DNA from: Pleurodeles waltl
Lineage: Eukaryota; Chordata; Amphibia; Caudata; Salamandridae
Assembly (NCBI RefSeq): GCF_031143425.1
Contig: NC_090447.1
Span: 136,729,106 to 136,793,105 of the forward strand
Length of the DNA: 64,000 nucleotides
Direction: 5' to 3'
The first letter of the stretch is position 1; each line of letters starts with the position of its first letter. Positions 32,612 through 44,720 of this stretch are shown here, piece after piece. Position numbers and translations under genes: made by a program. Under the pieces are notes generated by a model. That model worked only from the letters and a program-made list of their open reading frames with translations, was not told the origin of the DNA and did no database searches.

Positions 32612-33567
32612 ATCATTCTCATTTGGCAGTTCAGCATCCTAACCTGGTTGCTCATCCTGATCTCCATCCTCTGCAATCTACAGGATGTACTGTTGCAGGG
32701 CAATGCTGTGAAACATGGAGCATGCCATGGTGAGTTTGCACATCTTATTGGGTGAGCAGAGGAGGGCTCCACCAGTCTTATTAAAACATCTAAATCTGGC
32801 CTTCAAGAGACCAAAGCCTGCTCCACTGGCCTCAATTTCTTCCATTGGCCTCATTAAAGCAGACTTCCACTGGTGTTGTTGGATTCCTCAGCTGTTCTAA
32901 CAACCATGGTCAGTTAGGATAACCTGAGTCTCCTATATGAATTGCAAAAATTAAATGAGCCAAAATATACAATTCCATTTTAGATACTGAAACTAGAAAT
33001 TAACCAAATATTTATATTGACAGATTGTACTCTCTCAAGTCCAAGTTGTGATATTTGCAGGGGTATGTCTTGATCCTGAGAAAGGTGCACACATGCTTGT
33101 GTTGTACAAATCAGGTAAGAAGACAACTTTCACAGTGATTGAATTGAAGTTCTTCCTATTGCTGTAGACCTTTTCCTTGTCAGATGGTGGCACAAAGGCA
33201 ATATGCATGCCATCAATTGCACCAACCACATGTGGTATGCCTCCCAAAGCATAACAATCTACCTTGACATTCACAAAATTCTCATTTCATGGAAACCGGA
33301 TGAAGCTGTTGATGTGTCTCTTCGTTGAAGAAAGAAGTTGTAGCACACCAGTGAAAGTTGGTTGTGACATGCCACTAAAAAATACTGCCACAGTGCATTG
33401 AAATGATCACGTTGCCACAAAATAGAGTACTGCCATGATGTTTACTATTGGTGTTATTGCTGTGGGATTCCTATTGTGAGGCAAACGATCTGACTCCAGC
33501 TGATGATATAAATCAAGAATAGTTGCCTATTCAATCTAAATGTTTTGATAATATCCAATTTTTCCAT
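32612..33567 (-). pseudogene. Harbinger DDE transposase (copy C), decayed
   Basis: Minus strand from an ATG at 33567. N-terminal part HNRNPTAITPIVNIMAVLYF and GMSQPTFTGVLQLL, then NVKVDCYALGGIPHVVGAID with the first catalytic Asp (33274-33035 is open), a region NRKNFNSITVKVVF and, after an intron-like gap, GDSGYPN and a decayed C-terminus near 32700-32930. Stops and frame changes are many. It lies between the first Myb gene (+) and the second Myb gene (+), as in copy A. Confidence 0.75.
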
Positions 33568-33569
33568 GG

Positions 33570-34266
33570 TAGCAAGGTATGGAAATGGTCAAAAGACTTG
33601 AGGCTGTCGTCTTTTACCTCTATATTTCTTTAAATGTGTAAACAGTTCTTTGATATTCAACACAAATCATAGGTCTTTGTAAAATTGTATATAATTCTAC
33701 ATTTAGCGATGTTGAAATCTGATATAACTATTATTTACATGCCTGATAATTTAAATGTATTGTGTGAATGTATTATTTACACATTCTGTTATTTTATTCT
33801 CAAAATATCTTTCATAGTATAAACTAAACTGCACAACTATCACATTTAAACACAGCAACTCACTACATAATACTGTGTTTATTCAACAAAAATGAGTAAT
33901 CTTCTCATTTTGTATATGTAAACAAACTAACTACCATGTAGTAGTCACACACTCTACATTCAAAATACACTGTTTTACAATCCAAAATGGTGGTTGTCTG
34001 TCCTTGCCATCAGGATATTTGCAAAGATACTGCTGTCAGTAGAAGTATACCACATAGTGAGTGTAAACTCTGCAACGGACACAGTCCTTGGCTAATGTGT
34101 CTGACAACAACGTATGACAGCCAATGGATATGTCTTTCTCAGTTGATGATCACGTACGTCAGGTAGATGTATGCGGCATTTGGGAAAAAAGCTCGCTTGC
34201 CTCCTAATACTGCAACCACCAACACCTTTCCCATGTTTGCTGCTGTTTCGGGGCTCTATGAGCCAA
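33570..34266. other. Gap between divergent transposase and Myb 2 of copy C
   Basis: About 0.7 kb, AT-rich. It corresponds to the promoter region 2775-3185 of copy A. I see no clear conserved CCAAT or YY1 motif here, so regulatory function is not supported by sequence. Confidence 0.3.
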
Positions 34267-34267
34267 G

Positions 34268-35636
34268 ATGCCAGAAAGAGCAGGTGATAGGGCACCCAGT
34301 TTCTTAGCTAAGAATCTGGATTTGCTGGCCATGGAAGTTCTGTCCCTGTGCAGCCAACTGTTTGGCTCTCAAGAAGAACAGGTACATGTTTAAAATGAAA
34401 AAGTAATTCTCACTAACTTGTTTTGTACTGAAACACAGGCTAGAATGTTGCTTTTAATTCTGGATTAAAGTGTAGTGAATGGAGTGAAGTCAACTCAGTA
34501 TTGGAGCTGTGAGCACAATGAATGTTCTAAATGCTTTTATGTCAGAAAAGTTGAATAAAAAATTATCTTAAAGATTAAGGTAACTCTTCATTTCAGTTTA
34601 CTCACTAATAAAAGTGTAGCATTTACGAACAACAGACCCCACACTCCCAGTAGCCAACAGACACTGTGCAATAAGAATCAGTGAAAAATACAGCCATATG
34701 TTGAAATGGGAGAACTGTCAAGTGCACAAAAATAATTCATGTTATGAACTTGTCCACATAAAAGTTTATCCCATTTTCAAAAAAATTAATTTCTGTTTGT
34801 GTTACACATGTAATTCTGCCACATGTGGACATATGGGGAAAGATATCTCTTGTGCAGCAAGTACACAGAACACAGGTTCTCAGTCACCCATACAAATATA
34901 TTCTATTCCTACATACACCACCAAAGCCCACGGTCCTACTCACATACGTGGCATCCTTTCATGGTGCCCTTAGTCATAGTATATGTTTCTAACTATAGTA
35001 TTCAGCACTATGGACATTAGGCATTAAGCCAATGCACCTGGGCATGGAGGTGTGTTATTGGCCTTCTGTAGCTCACAATGATATGCACTGATCAGAAGTA
35101 GTTCTCACCACAGGAAATGTTTCAGACCCCTGGCCTATATGATGTTAGTAGCCTAGATTTTAAAATAAGGACATGAAAAGTGATGTGGTACTCAAAATTT
35201 CACAACAAGTTTGTAGTTGCACATAGAAAAAATTAAAATATGCTGTACTAACATTTTTAGAAATGCTTATGATAGATTTCTCAAAACTGTATTACATCTA
35301 AACAACCAAACAAAACCTCACAACATTTTTTTTTTCTTTCCTTTTTCGTATCCATTTAGGTCAACTCCCATCAGCAAAAGACCATATGGAAGTCCTTTAC
35401 AAAGAAGCTGCGGACACTGGGTGTCTACAAGTGAAGCAGCATTCACAGCAGGAAGAAGTGGGAGGACCTACAAAGCTGGAAAAATAAGTCATCAGAAGTC
35501 CATCTCAGCCAGTCCTCTCAACCTGGGAAGTGCATGCGCTGCACACTTACCACCCCCCCCTCAATGGCCCGCATATTTGCAGTGGCCTTTCCCCAGCTTG
35601 ATGGGCAATTGGGAACCCAACAGCAGCATCAAAGGG
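34268..35636 (+). pseudogene. Harbinger Myb/SANT-like protein 2 (copy C), decayed
   Basis: Exon 1, 34268-34381, encodes MPERAGDRAPSFLAKNLDLL and ends QLFGSQEEQ before gtacat. Exon 2, 35360-35636, starts after tttag with VNSHQQKTIWKSFTKKLRTL, then GVYK, an in-frame TGA (35432-35434), RKKWEDLQSWKNKS and, after frame changes, MARIFAVAFPQLDGQLGTQQ, ending before gtaagc. Exon lengths, splice positions and the IW-x4-K-x2-RTLGVY and RKKWEDL blocks match the second Myb gene of copy A (3816-4392). This shows that the three-gene layout is shared by an old and a younger copy. Confidence 0.75.
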
Positions 35637-35639
35637 GTA

Positions 35640-36568
35640 AGCTCTTTTTTGAAATCTAATTGTTCGTGAATTATTTTTTCTTACAGCAAAAAATTATGAC
35701 ATCAACATAAAGGTTGACACAAATCACATCCAATGCACAAGAAGAGTTCTGGAAGGTGTAAGGTTTGCACAAGGTGTATGATGATGTGTTTTGTATATTA
35801 ATTTTAAAAAAATATTACCACTAGATTTCTGATCCGTACCAAAGGACTGCTTTGAGAAGACACATGCCTGCCTAAGAAAAAAGAGGTACCAGAACTGTTA
35901 CTATGTTATGAAGGGCAGTTATACCAAACAGACCACAATTTATGATTGTGTAAGGTGTGATGCTCCATTACCAATGTAAGGAGGTTATGTTGGCCCTATT
36001 ACAGGTGACGCAGCATACAATGCACTTCTGAAACAGTGGATGTCCCAAACGGCACATTGGTGAGTTGGTATAGTAAACAAACAATAGTGAGTGTGTGTTA
36101 AAAAACAAGACTAGTAACATAAGATTAATGGCAACATTTTTTAGCAAAAATATATTAAAAATATGTTTTCACTTCAAAATTCAATTTAGCTCATTTTAAC
36201 AGTTGCTGATTGGCATGAAGCCCTGCCCTGTCACAAATGTGCATGTAAGCCAGTCTCTTTTAACAATCATGAATTAGGTAGGCAAACATCGTTAAATGAA
36301 ACAGGCAGGAATCTGTACACATTGCAAACACAGTAACTCATACCCAAAAACAACATTTTCATATCCTTTGTTATGTCCAGATGATAAATCAATATTGATA
36401 ATAAAAGAGTTACTGAAAGGGGCATTTGCAGATGGACAAATCACATTGTACAAGGGATTCTTGATACATATTGATTTTTGTGATACGAGTTCCGTGTTCA
36501 AAACAACCAATCTGTACCATTCAGAGGTGTTAAACCATTCCAGAAGAAATTTGGAATGTTTAAGATAA
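35640..36568. other. No gene recognised between Harbinger copy C and LINE
   Basis: AT-rich, with a possible further exon start at 36004 (ttacag followed by gtgacgcagca). No element terminus was found. The right end of copy C is not visible. Confidence 0.35.
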
Positions 36569-38809
36569 ATGGTAAAAAATGAAATGGACACACTCATGCA
36601 AAAGAATATACACAACACCAACCAAACACAAATGTACACATTCTCACTCACACTCACCCGAACACCACACACCCAAACATACCCCAACATCCACCAGACC
36701 CATAAGCATCTGCAAAACAGACATACACACATCATCCACTTCAGCCCCCTCTTGCTCCCAAACCCAATCTTTTCCCACCCCACCCAATCTCCTCTGCCCT
36801 ATTTCACTTCTTATATGTCCCTGACACCTGTGAATCCCAAACCCACCCCTCCCAAGAAGGATCCTTGGGGAAAGGCCCCCGGCCTTGATAAAATACCAGG
36901 AGACCTTTACAAGACGAATCCAGATGTATGGGCCCCATACTTAAACCTCATTTCCAATGAGATAGCTGCTGGAGCACCTGTTCCGAGCTCCTGGTTGGGA
37001 GCAGAGATAGTCCCCATTTTTAAGAAAGGCGACCCCTCTAACCCTGCCAACTATCGCCCAATCTCCTTACTCGACAACTTCCAAAAAATCTTTGCAAAGC
37101 AAATTTTGTCCTGTCTAGAAGACTGGATTTTAGAAACAAACGCCATCTCTGATCTACAAGCAGGGTTCAGACCAGCAGTCAGTACTATAGATCAGGTGCT
37201 AAGATTTTTAACAATAAAATGGAAAACTGTAGAAATAGGAAGGGGTAACCTTTACGTAGTTTTTATTGATCTCAGAGCCGCGTTTGACCTGGTCCCCAGA
37301 AACCAGTTATGGCTGAGGCTAGCCAATATGGGTGTCCCGCATGGCCTTCTGAAACTTATTACCCGCCTACATGAAAATACCTATGCCCAAATCAGGAACG
37401 GCAAGAAGGGTGATCTCACAGAACCAGTGGCTATTGAGAGGGGAGTTAGACAGGGGTGCGTTCTGGCCCCAACTCTTTTCCTATTATACATAAACAACTG
37501 TACCAAGTACTTAGCAAACTGCACAAATGATTCTCCCAAGCAGGCTGGAACCAAAGTCCCCTGCCTACTCTACGCAGATGACACTATTCTTTTGTCTAAA
37601 TCACCCATGGGAATTCAAAACTTGGTAAATCAGTTTGGTGTATACTGCAGAAACTATGGATTAGACATAAACCATAAGAAAACTAAACTTATGATATACA
37701 GCGCCCCGAACAAGAAGCTCAGCGCAAACATAAAGATGGATTTAACTCCCCTGGAGAGAGTAATGGAATATGACTACTTGGGCATTAGACTATCTGACAA
37801 GGGCAGCTGGGAGCCAGCCATAAGGAAAGGGGCACTAACAATTAGCCAAAGATGTGGAGTAATAGGACGCAAAGCTAGCACTGCCACAAGCCCCCCTCTG
37901 ATCCTTATCTCTGAAATATATAAAGCACAAATCCGTGCTGCGGCCCTATATGGAGCAGAACTTTGGGGATTACACAGACAGATGGATACTCTCCAAACCA
38001 AAGAAAATAACTTCCTCAGACACATATCTAGACTGGGGAGGGGCACGCCAATGCTCCCCCTCAGACTGGACCTGGGCTTAAATAGTATCAAAGACATAGC
38101 ATATCTAAGACCACTCCTGTATTGGGTCAGACTATGGAAAACAGACGAACTTGAACCCTACAGGGCAGCAGTTAAAGAACTATTACCACCTCATCACGGA
38201 TGGGAAAAGGTACGGTGGCTCAGGGAGATGAAAGCGGCATGGACCAAACTGAGTCTATCCCAGTACTGGGAGATCCCCGAGATGATTCCTGGCAGTGCTA
38301 AACGCCTGATCAAAGAACATTATTGGGCAAAAATCAACGAGGAATCTCTCGGTTCAAATGGGTCAGGTCGGCTGACAGCAGAATTCCTGCTGGTCAAACA
38401 CGTTCCCTTCCCTGAAAGCTCCCTGGATCTACCCATACCAGCCCGTGCTCGCTCTCTACTACTCCAGCTCAGGTACGGGACATTGGCGGTCAATAGCTAC
38501 ACGGCTGGTTGGTCGACTAACAGTTCCCCATCGGACAAATGCATAAATTGTCATTTATGCAAGGAAACAGCTGAACACATCCTATTTTTTTGCCCTCTGT
38601 ACAAAGGTCCCCGAGGGAAGTGGATTATTCCCCTGTGCAGAACACTCCATCCACTATCCCGCAACAGTCTATTCAGAATATGTAAATACGACACTTCCAT
38701 ACTGATAATCAGCGCTGTTTCTAAATATCTGGCAGCAGCATGGAAAATTCGTAATAGGACTATTCTAGATTTTAACTCACTGTTTGAAGAGCTGTCTAGA
38801 AAACAGTAA
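36569..38809 (+). CDS. LINE reverse transcriptase, 746-codon open frame
   Basis: Encodes the RT of a non-LTR retrotransposon. Homologous text begins around 36860 (KAPGLDKIPGDLYK) and runs through NYRPISLLDNFQKIFAK, GFRPAVSTIDQVL, FIDLRAAFD with the first catalytic Asp, GVRQGCVLAPTLF, LLYADDTILLS with the catalytic pair, and a thumb. The C-terminus has a Cys/His motif (CINCHLCKETAEHILFFCP). There is no endonuclease domain; the first 90 codons, from the ATG at 36569, are low-complexity His/Pro/Thr and probably flank. The copy is thus 5'-truncated but has no stop in the RT, unlike its neighbours, so the insertion is recent. I cannot assign the clade firmly (CR1/L2/Rex-like range). Confidence 0.75.
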   Translation: MVKNEMDTLMQKNIHNTNQTQMYTFSLTLTRTPHTQTYPNIHQTHKHLQNRHTHIIHFSPLLLPNPIFSHPTQSPLPYFTSYMSLTPVNPKPTPPKKDPWGKAPGLDKIPGDLYKTNPDVWAPYLNLISNEIAAGAPVPSSWLGAEIVPIFKKGDPSNPANYRPISLLDNFQKIFAKQILSCLEDWILETNAISDLQAGFRPAVSTIDQVLRFLTIKWKTVEIGRGNLYVVFIDLRAAFDLVPRNQLWLRLANMGVPHGLLKLITRLHENTYAQIRNGKKGDLTEPVAIERGVRQGCVLAPTLFLLYINNCTKYLANCTNDSPKQAGTKVPCLLYADDTILLSKSPMGIQNLVNQFGVYCRNYGLDINHKKTKLMIYSAPNKKLSANIKMDLTPLERVMEYDYLGIRLSDKGSWEPAIRKGALTISQRCGVIGRKASTATSPPLILISEIYKAQIRAAALYGAELWGLHRQMDTLQTKENNFLRHISRLGRGTPMLPLRLDLGLNSIKDIAYLRPLLYWVRLWKTDELEPYRAAVKELLPPHHGWEKVRWLREMKAAWTKLSLSQYWEIPEMIPGSAKRLIKEHYWAKINEESLGSNGSGRLTAEFLLVKHVPFPESSLDLPIPARARSLLLQLRYGTLAVNSYTAGWSTNSSPSDKCINCHLCKETAEHILFFCPLYKGPRGKWIIPLCRTLHPLSRNSLFRICKYDTSILIISAVSKYLAAAWKIRNRTILDFNSLFEELSRKQ

Positions 38810-39358
38810 ATCAGCATCCTGTTATATCAGCCTTGGGCTCTAATTGTAAACTGCGACTTATTGAGCACAAAAGACCGTATTTCTAAATAAGTGCTACATC
38901 GAGTTATTTTAACTAAAAGTGTTTTATAAATTTAAAATTATATTTAATTTTATAATTGTCAAGATGCAATTTATTGGATTAATTAACCCAAAAGAACTAA
39001 TTAACCTAGAGCATCATCTACCTCTGTCTGACTTCTTAAATTTTTAATCAGTTTTACTGTCTGGAGTTTCAATGCCTGATTTTATATAGAGATGTGCCAC
39101 ACAACAGCTTTTACGTTATTATTATTTTATTGTTCAGGGTTATGTACAGGGTAAGATCCAGAGACTATTCCGAGCACCTCTTTCACCCCACCTATTTATG
39201 TAATCTTTCTCAGGCAGCTACTGGACCCCTACTTTTTTTACTATTGTTCCTTTTATTGTGTACAGGTTTATGTTTTTTATCTTTCTGTACGTATGTATAT
39301 ATTTTTAAACCTTTTAAATGGCCCAAATTTGGACCGAATAAACTATTGATTGATTGAT
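36842..39358 (+). mobile_element. 5'-truncated LINE with TTGA-type tail
   Basis: The open RT is followed by about 0.55 kb of 3' UTR ending aataaactattgattgattg at about 39357. Such short tetranucleotide tails are typical of CR1/L2-type LINEs. The 5' border is placed where low-complexity CA-rich sequence gives way to RT text, so it is approximate. No target duplication was found. Confidence 0.6.
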
Positions 39359-39359
39359 C

Positions 39360-40104
39360 CTTGCAGTGCCTGCTCTGTGCCCACTAGATAGAAGGTTGTT
39401 CCTTGGCAGAGTATTTAGGAGGTATGTTTTTGGGCAAAGCCCCAACCATTGGTGCTGTGCATCCTGTTTTTTTTGGATATTTGTGCTTTATTTATTGTTA
39501 AAGTTTTTGAGAGATGGATCCCATTTCAAAATATTTTTTTCCACAAAGTTTGTCCTGTCATTCGTTTTTTTTAATCATTGATCAATGACAATGTTATTTA
39601 TGAAATGTGAGTAACATGAGCTTAATTTCCTTTATGACAGTGAACAAAACATACTTGTATAGCGCATAAATTAGTGATAACCATTTGTATCGGACATGGT
39701 AATTTTGTTGCAAGCATTCCTCACAATGGACACTTAGACCAAAATTAAACGTTTAATTTTTTTAACTTGTTACTACAGGTGTGTTTATTTTAAAATGATA
39801 TGTGGGAATAATAAACACACGTACATAACACATAAAAACTTTAGAGCTAAATGAAATTTGATGATATACAGGAAATGTGACCTTATTACATATATGAAAT
39901 GTTTTAAGTTTAGAAGTGACATTGAATGTGCATTTCTTGTGAAACAACTTGGTGCATTGCGTAGTACAATTACAACATTTTATTAGATGTATGTTGTTCA
40001 AATAACGTGTAATGCATATGTATCTGATGTGATAGTTTAGGGAAAATGATTAAACACACCTTAATGGACACATTTTGAATTTGGAATTAATGAGACTTTT
40101 TGTG
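39360..40104. other. No gene recognised, AT-rich
   Basis: Unique-looking AT-rich sequence without recognisable protein or terminal repeats. Confidence 0.4.
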
Positions 40105-40195
40105 TAGGTATCCGTTACTAGGAGTAAAGTAAGACTTTTGGTTTAAGTTTACACTTTTGGTCTAAACTTAGACTTTTGATTTAAGTTTACCTTAG
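40105..40195. repeat. Short palindromic repeat, related to 45185-45345
   Basis: Contains ttactaggagtaaagtaaga followed by several direct and inverted copies of acttttggtctaaactta. The same words are at 45185-45345, where ctttactagtagtaaag forms a perfect palindrome. Probably a tiny non-autonomous DNA element. Confidence 0.5.
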
Positions 40196-40233
40196 CTCAG
40201 CAGCTATCTAAGGACTTCCATTTCAGAGACTAA

Positions 40234-41134
40234 GGGGCATATTTATACTCTGTTTGTGCCGGATTTGCGTCATTTGTTTTTACGCAAATCCGGCGCAAAC
40301 TTAACTCCATATTTATACTTTGGCGCTAGACCCGTCTAGTGCCAAATTGATGGAGTTTGAGTCATTTTTTTACAGTGGAAACCTACCTTGCACTAATGAG
40401 ATGCAAGGTAGGCGTTCCAGGGCAAAAAATGACTCTAAGGCCTTTGCGCCTTATTTATACTCCCCTGCAAAAATGACGCACAGGAGAGGGAGGGCATTAA
40501 AAAACGCCTGGATCAGGGCAGGCATTAAGGGACCTGTGGGCTCATTTCCATGGTTTCCTACCATTGAAGCAGTCCACAGGTGCCCTTTCCTGCCCCCAGG
40601 GACACCCCCTGACACCCACGCCCACCCCTGGAGGACACCCATGGATGAGGGGACCCATCTACGGTAAGTAGAGTTAAGTAGAGGTAAGTATTTTTATTTT
40701 TATATTTTAAAGTGCCATGGGGGGGGCCTAACTTGGGCCCCCCCTACATGCCATTGTGCCCAATGGCCATGCCCAGGGGACAGAAGTCCCCTGGGCATGG
40801 CCATTGGGCAGGGGGGAATGACTTTTGTCTTTGCTATTTCCATGGGGGTTGTGCGTCAAAATATGACGTTAGTCAGGTTTGAGTCAATATGTTTGACTCT
40901 AACCTGAGTTGCACCATTCTTTGACGCACAACCCCCATTCTTCCCTACGCCTCCGCTGCCCGGTTAGAGTCATTTATTTTGACGCTAACCAGGCCGCAGG
41001 CCGCAGCGCCAGCTAACATCATTCCATAAATAAGGCACGTGGCTGGCACGCAGGAATGGCGTTAGCCGGCGGTAAACTTTTTCACGCAAATCTGCGCTAG
41101 CGCTGATTTGCGTGAAAAAGTATGAATATGGGCC
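40234..41134. mobile_element. Harbinger-type MITE, 901 bp, target duplication TAA
   Basis: The left end ggggcatatttatact pairs with the right end agtatgaatatgggcc. TAA flanks both sides (40231-40233 and 41135-41137). Inside is a perfect 23-bp stem with a 6-nt loop (arms 40758-40780 and 40787-40809), plus a stem gggggttgtgcgtcaaa / tttgacgcacaaccccc around 40853-40936. No protein coding. Confidence 0.8.
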
Positions 41135-41139
41135 TAAAT

Positions 41140-42620
41140 CTGAAGGCCTGGTTTCTGGTTTCAAGTCACACACGATTGGGGTTGACCTTGATATGTGTCT
41201 AAGTACCCGACAAGCATGAGTCAATGACCATGGTTGGTACTTAACACTTTTTGTTGCTATTTTTATGTTTAAACATCAAAAACCATATCTCCAATTTAGG
41301 ATTCTTTTTGGTTTGTGTCATTTTATTTACTAAAGTGTACTCTATTTCCCTAAATTGGTTAGGGATTCTTCTTGTGTTGTGTTCCAGCTTTATATCTCTT
41401 GGTACTGCATGAATATTTTACTATGCTCTATGCCATAGCTATAAGGGGTTGAGCTCAGGTGTCTTTAGTGACTTTAGTGACTTTACTGTTTCACCCTGTC
41501 AGGGGCGGTTATTATTACTTTGGGCGGGTGCTCACAACCCTCAATTAATACTCCATTTTTTTTACAGTTAGCGTATGATTTAGTAACAAGGCATTACCTA
41601 ATTTTGAGATCAATATTCTATCCCAAACCTGGAACCCTCTCAGCTAGAATACATCAGCAAGCAGTATCCCTGCCAAAGTAGCATTTCTTTCATCAAACTT
41701 GTATCTTTATTCTCAGCCCATCCATTTCAATGGCTTGCACTAACATAATAGATGTACTGCTGTAACTGATGTCAGTTTCAGGAGAGGTCCAGTCCCATAC
41801 AGCAGTGAACCCTGAAAAAGCTTGGCAGAAGATTTAATTTCCAATTTTACTGCCAGATTATATCTTTCCACAAAAACGATTCAGTCATTAATAGGAACTT
41901 TCCAAGTAGACTAGTGGTATAATTCTATATGACATGAAGTAGCTTAAAGTGGCACCAAAAGACATAAAACAAGACATAAAAGTTTTTACAAACAAATAAT
42001 AAAAATACACTAAGACATACAATACTAGACATGAGGAAATTATACTAGGGATTAGGAACACACAGTGAGGATTTAGCAAGGCTTCGTGACATTAAATTAA
42101 AAGACTCAAGAACTATTGGGGAAACTAATAGAGACTACAAGGACTTAAGACAAAAGACAAAAAATAAAACAAGATCTGAAAGGAAGCGGGCGATAGCAAA
42201 CAACAAGAAGACAAAAGGGATTAGGAGGCCCCTAGGACCTCTTACACATCAAAAGAACCTTAAAGGGTCAAGAATTGCAAAAGGGCCTTAGGTCTTTAAG
42301 GTGGTTCAAGACACATATAGTCACAAAAAAGAAGCACACAGGACAGATAGTGGTCATCTACCAAAGGAGGCAAAAGAGGCAAAACAGGAAAAGGAGGCAA
42401 TATAAAAAAAGACAGAAAGAAAAACAAAGGGGCATACAAAAGGAAAATAACATTTAAAAAAACATCTTTACAGAGTGGAACTGGCTGAAGGGTGATTGGG
42501 AAATGTTTGTGCTCAGTTACAACAGTTATAACATGCCACAAATTACTTGCTAAACAATAAAACACAATCATGGTACTGTAAAAGGAAGACTGACCACCCT
42601 ACACCCTTAATCCAACCGAA
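41140..42620. other. No gene recognised
   Basis: AT-rich; 42100-42470 is A-rich with many aaaag words. No element protein or terminal repeats are recognisable. Confidence 0.4.
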
Positions 42621-43089
42621 ATTTTTAACATGTCAATAACAGTCCTTTATCACACTTCGCATATAGAGGCCATTAAATGTATTCCACACGTCTGCAATTG
42701 TGTAGTAACAATTTCAGTCTTTATTGATTGTCTACCCTCGGCCAACTCATGTTTCATCACCCAGACATATAGCCCTATGACTTCATCAGGGCTAGAAATA
42801 AAACAAAAACACAAACTGGCCAAAGCAAACTCCGTTATAAAGAAACCATCATTGACCACCAAATATATAAAATAAATAATTGATACATAAAAGCCAACAT
42901 ATAAATATATCAACTATGAAACAATATCTCAAATGATAGGATAAACTAAGATAAAAGAAATCAATACAAATTTGATTACATAGTCACAAGTCAATAATAC
43001 TATATATATGCAAAAACATGTCAAGATATAATCAGACTACATGTTCACCCCATTGTGTACATGTCAATTGCCTCTCAATCACAGAGGTG

Positions 43090-44220
43090 CACTCTGGTAA
43101 AGACCCAAGAAAGAGATTTTCCCCTTCGTATGCTAACCTCTTTAAGAGGTGGTTTGAGGAGGGGAGAATCTGGAATCCATAGGGCATAAAGTGGAGTGAC
43201 TCCAATCTGATAGGTGAAGAGGATGAACTGAAGGATTTCTGTGACTATCTTAATAGGAATTATTCTAATTTGCACTTTACATATCATTATAGTGAGGACT
43301 GTATCGTTTCTCTCAATGTTGAATTGTAAATGAAGAGGAATAGGATTAATTGTAAGTTATTTTGCAAGTCAAAATCTTGCAATTCAATTTTGCATGCAAC
43401 CATTTCACACCCGAAATGTCAAATCAATGCTGTTCCCTATGGTGAAATAATGAGGGCCAGGTGTACGTGTAGTGAGGAGAATGAGTTTCAGGAATGCCTT
43501 CATGACATGGAAATGAGATTTGCACAGAGGGATTATAATGCACATATAATTCGGTCCACTAAGAATAAAGTCCAGAAAGCTGATCAGAACATAACACTTG
43601 GTTCCAATCAGAAGAATATAGATAGATTGAACAAATTCTGATGGATTACAAACTATACTTGGATTTTAGGTACATTTTAGAGATGTGTACAAAGACATTG
43701 GCGTAGTCAATTGGAGTAGTCCAATATGATAAACAGTTCAGTTACTTTATTTAAAAAAACAGATATCCCCTATCAGAAAGGAAGATCCCAGTTACCCTAG
43801 ACAATGGAAGCAGACTAGTTGATTGATAGTGGGGTCTATAGGTTTTTACAACTGCAGTTTGTGCAGACAGGCCTTAGATAATATGAAAAGCTGTAGCAAT
43901 TGAACTAATGATGAATTTGTGATTCACATGAATATTAACTGTGGTACTAAATTTTGTTATGTACATTCTTATTTGCAAATGTAAACAGATATCTTTGGGA
44001 AGACAATTAAAGTCCTGAGAGATAGGGATGGTGAACACTTGTGGGCTTTAAAATTAGGTGAAACAAAATACCCAATGGCAGTTAATGCCATGGAGTGTGA
44101 AGCAAAGAGACAACATCAGAGTTTTAAATATTATGGCATAGGTCACTTGGCGAGGGACCAAGGGGGTGGGAATAGACAACTAAATCTTCAAGAATTGAAG
44201 GGTGTAGATAGGGTTGAATG
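43090..44220 (+). pseudogene. Penelope-like element, RT end and GIY-YIG relic
   Basis: Frame 43330-43641 reads CKSKSCNSILHATISHPKCQ, INAVPYGEIMRARCTCSEEN and FAQRDYNAHIIRSTKNKVQK, the conserved region after RT in Penelope-like elements. Further on come a Cys pair (YNCSLC near 43850) and GKTIKVLRDRDGEHLWALK (about 43990-44045), the GIY-YIG endonuclease core region. Frames change several times and stops are present. The upstream RT core is missing or unrecognisable; 43090-43320 shows an NFLxxxI-like segment. The element is dead. Confidence 0.65.
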
Positions 44221-44539
44221 TTGACCATGAATTACCATAATTTTGAGGAGATTAATTCTCATAATTGTGATGTGCTGGATGTGGTATTGTCAATCCACCC
44301 ACTTAAAGTGGTGCATCAATACAGAGTATCTGAAACTCAATGCTATCAAGGTCCTCTGTTAAAGCAAAAGGAGCACCATGAGTCTCCCAAATTGTCACTC
44401 ATACATCCACCAAGGGATTGTCCAAAGATGATACAGTCTAAGCAGCTAAAGTGCATGTTAAAGGACAGCAACATTTGGGGTATCAAACACAAAGGGATTA
44501 TGAAGTCAGCCTTACAATAAAAAAATCCTCAGAAAGCCC

Positions 44540-44720
44540 TAGTTATCACTCAACTGCTTCCAAAAGTACCTCAAGACATGGCTCTTCCAGATGAAGAAGG
44601 CATGATCGCCTCCTCTCTTCTCAGGCCTGCACTACTCAGGGCCTGCATACCCTCACAAAAGATAAGCCACGCTCTACAAACCCGCATGGCATAGCATAAG
44701 AAACGATCAGGAGACACACC
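44540..44720 (+). pseudogene. L2/CR1-type LINE C-terminal fragment
   Basis: Reads LNCFQKYLKTWLFQMKKA and stops, matching the end of L2-like ORF2 proteins, where F-x-x-x-LKTWLF closes the frame (compare FRRLLKTWLFES at 60650-60686). The 3' UTR probably follows to about 44900. Confidence 0.5.

Noticed and set aside
36292..36783. Cys/Val-rich minus-strand frame of 163 codons
   Set aside because: Reverse reading of CA-rich low-complexity sequence; resemblance to a membrane protein is only compositional.
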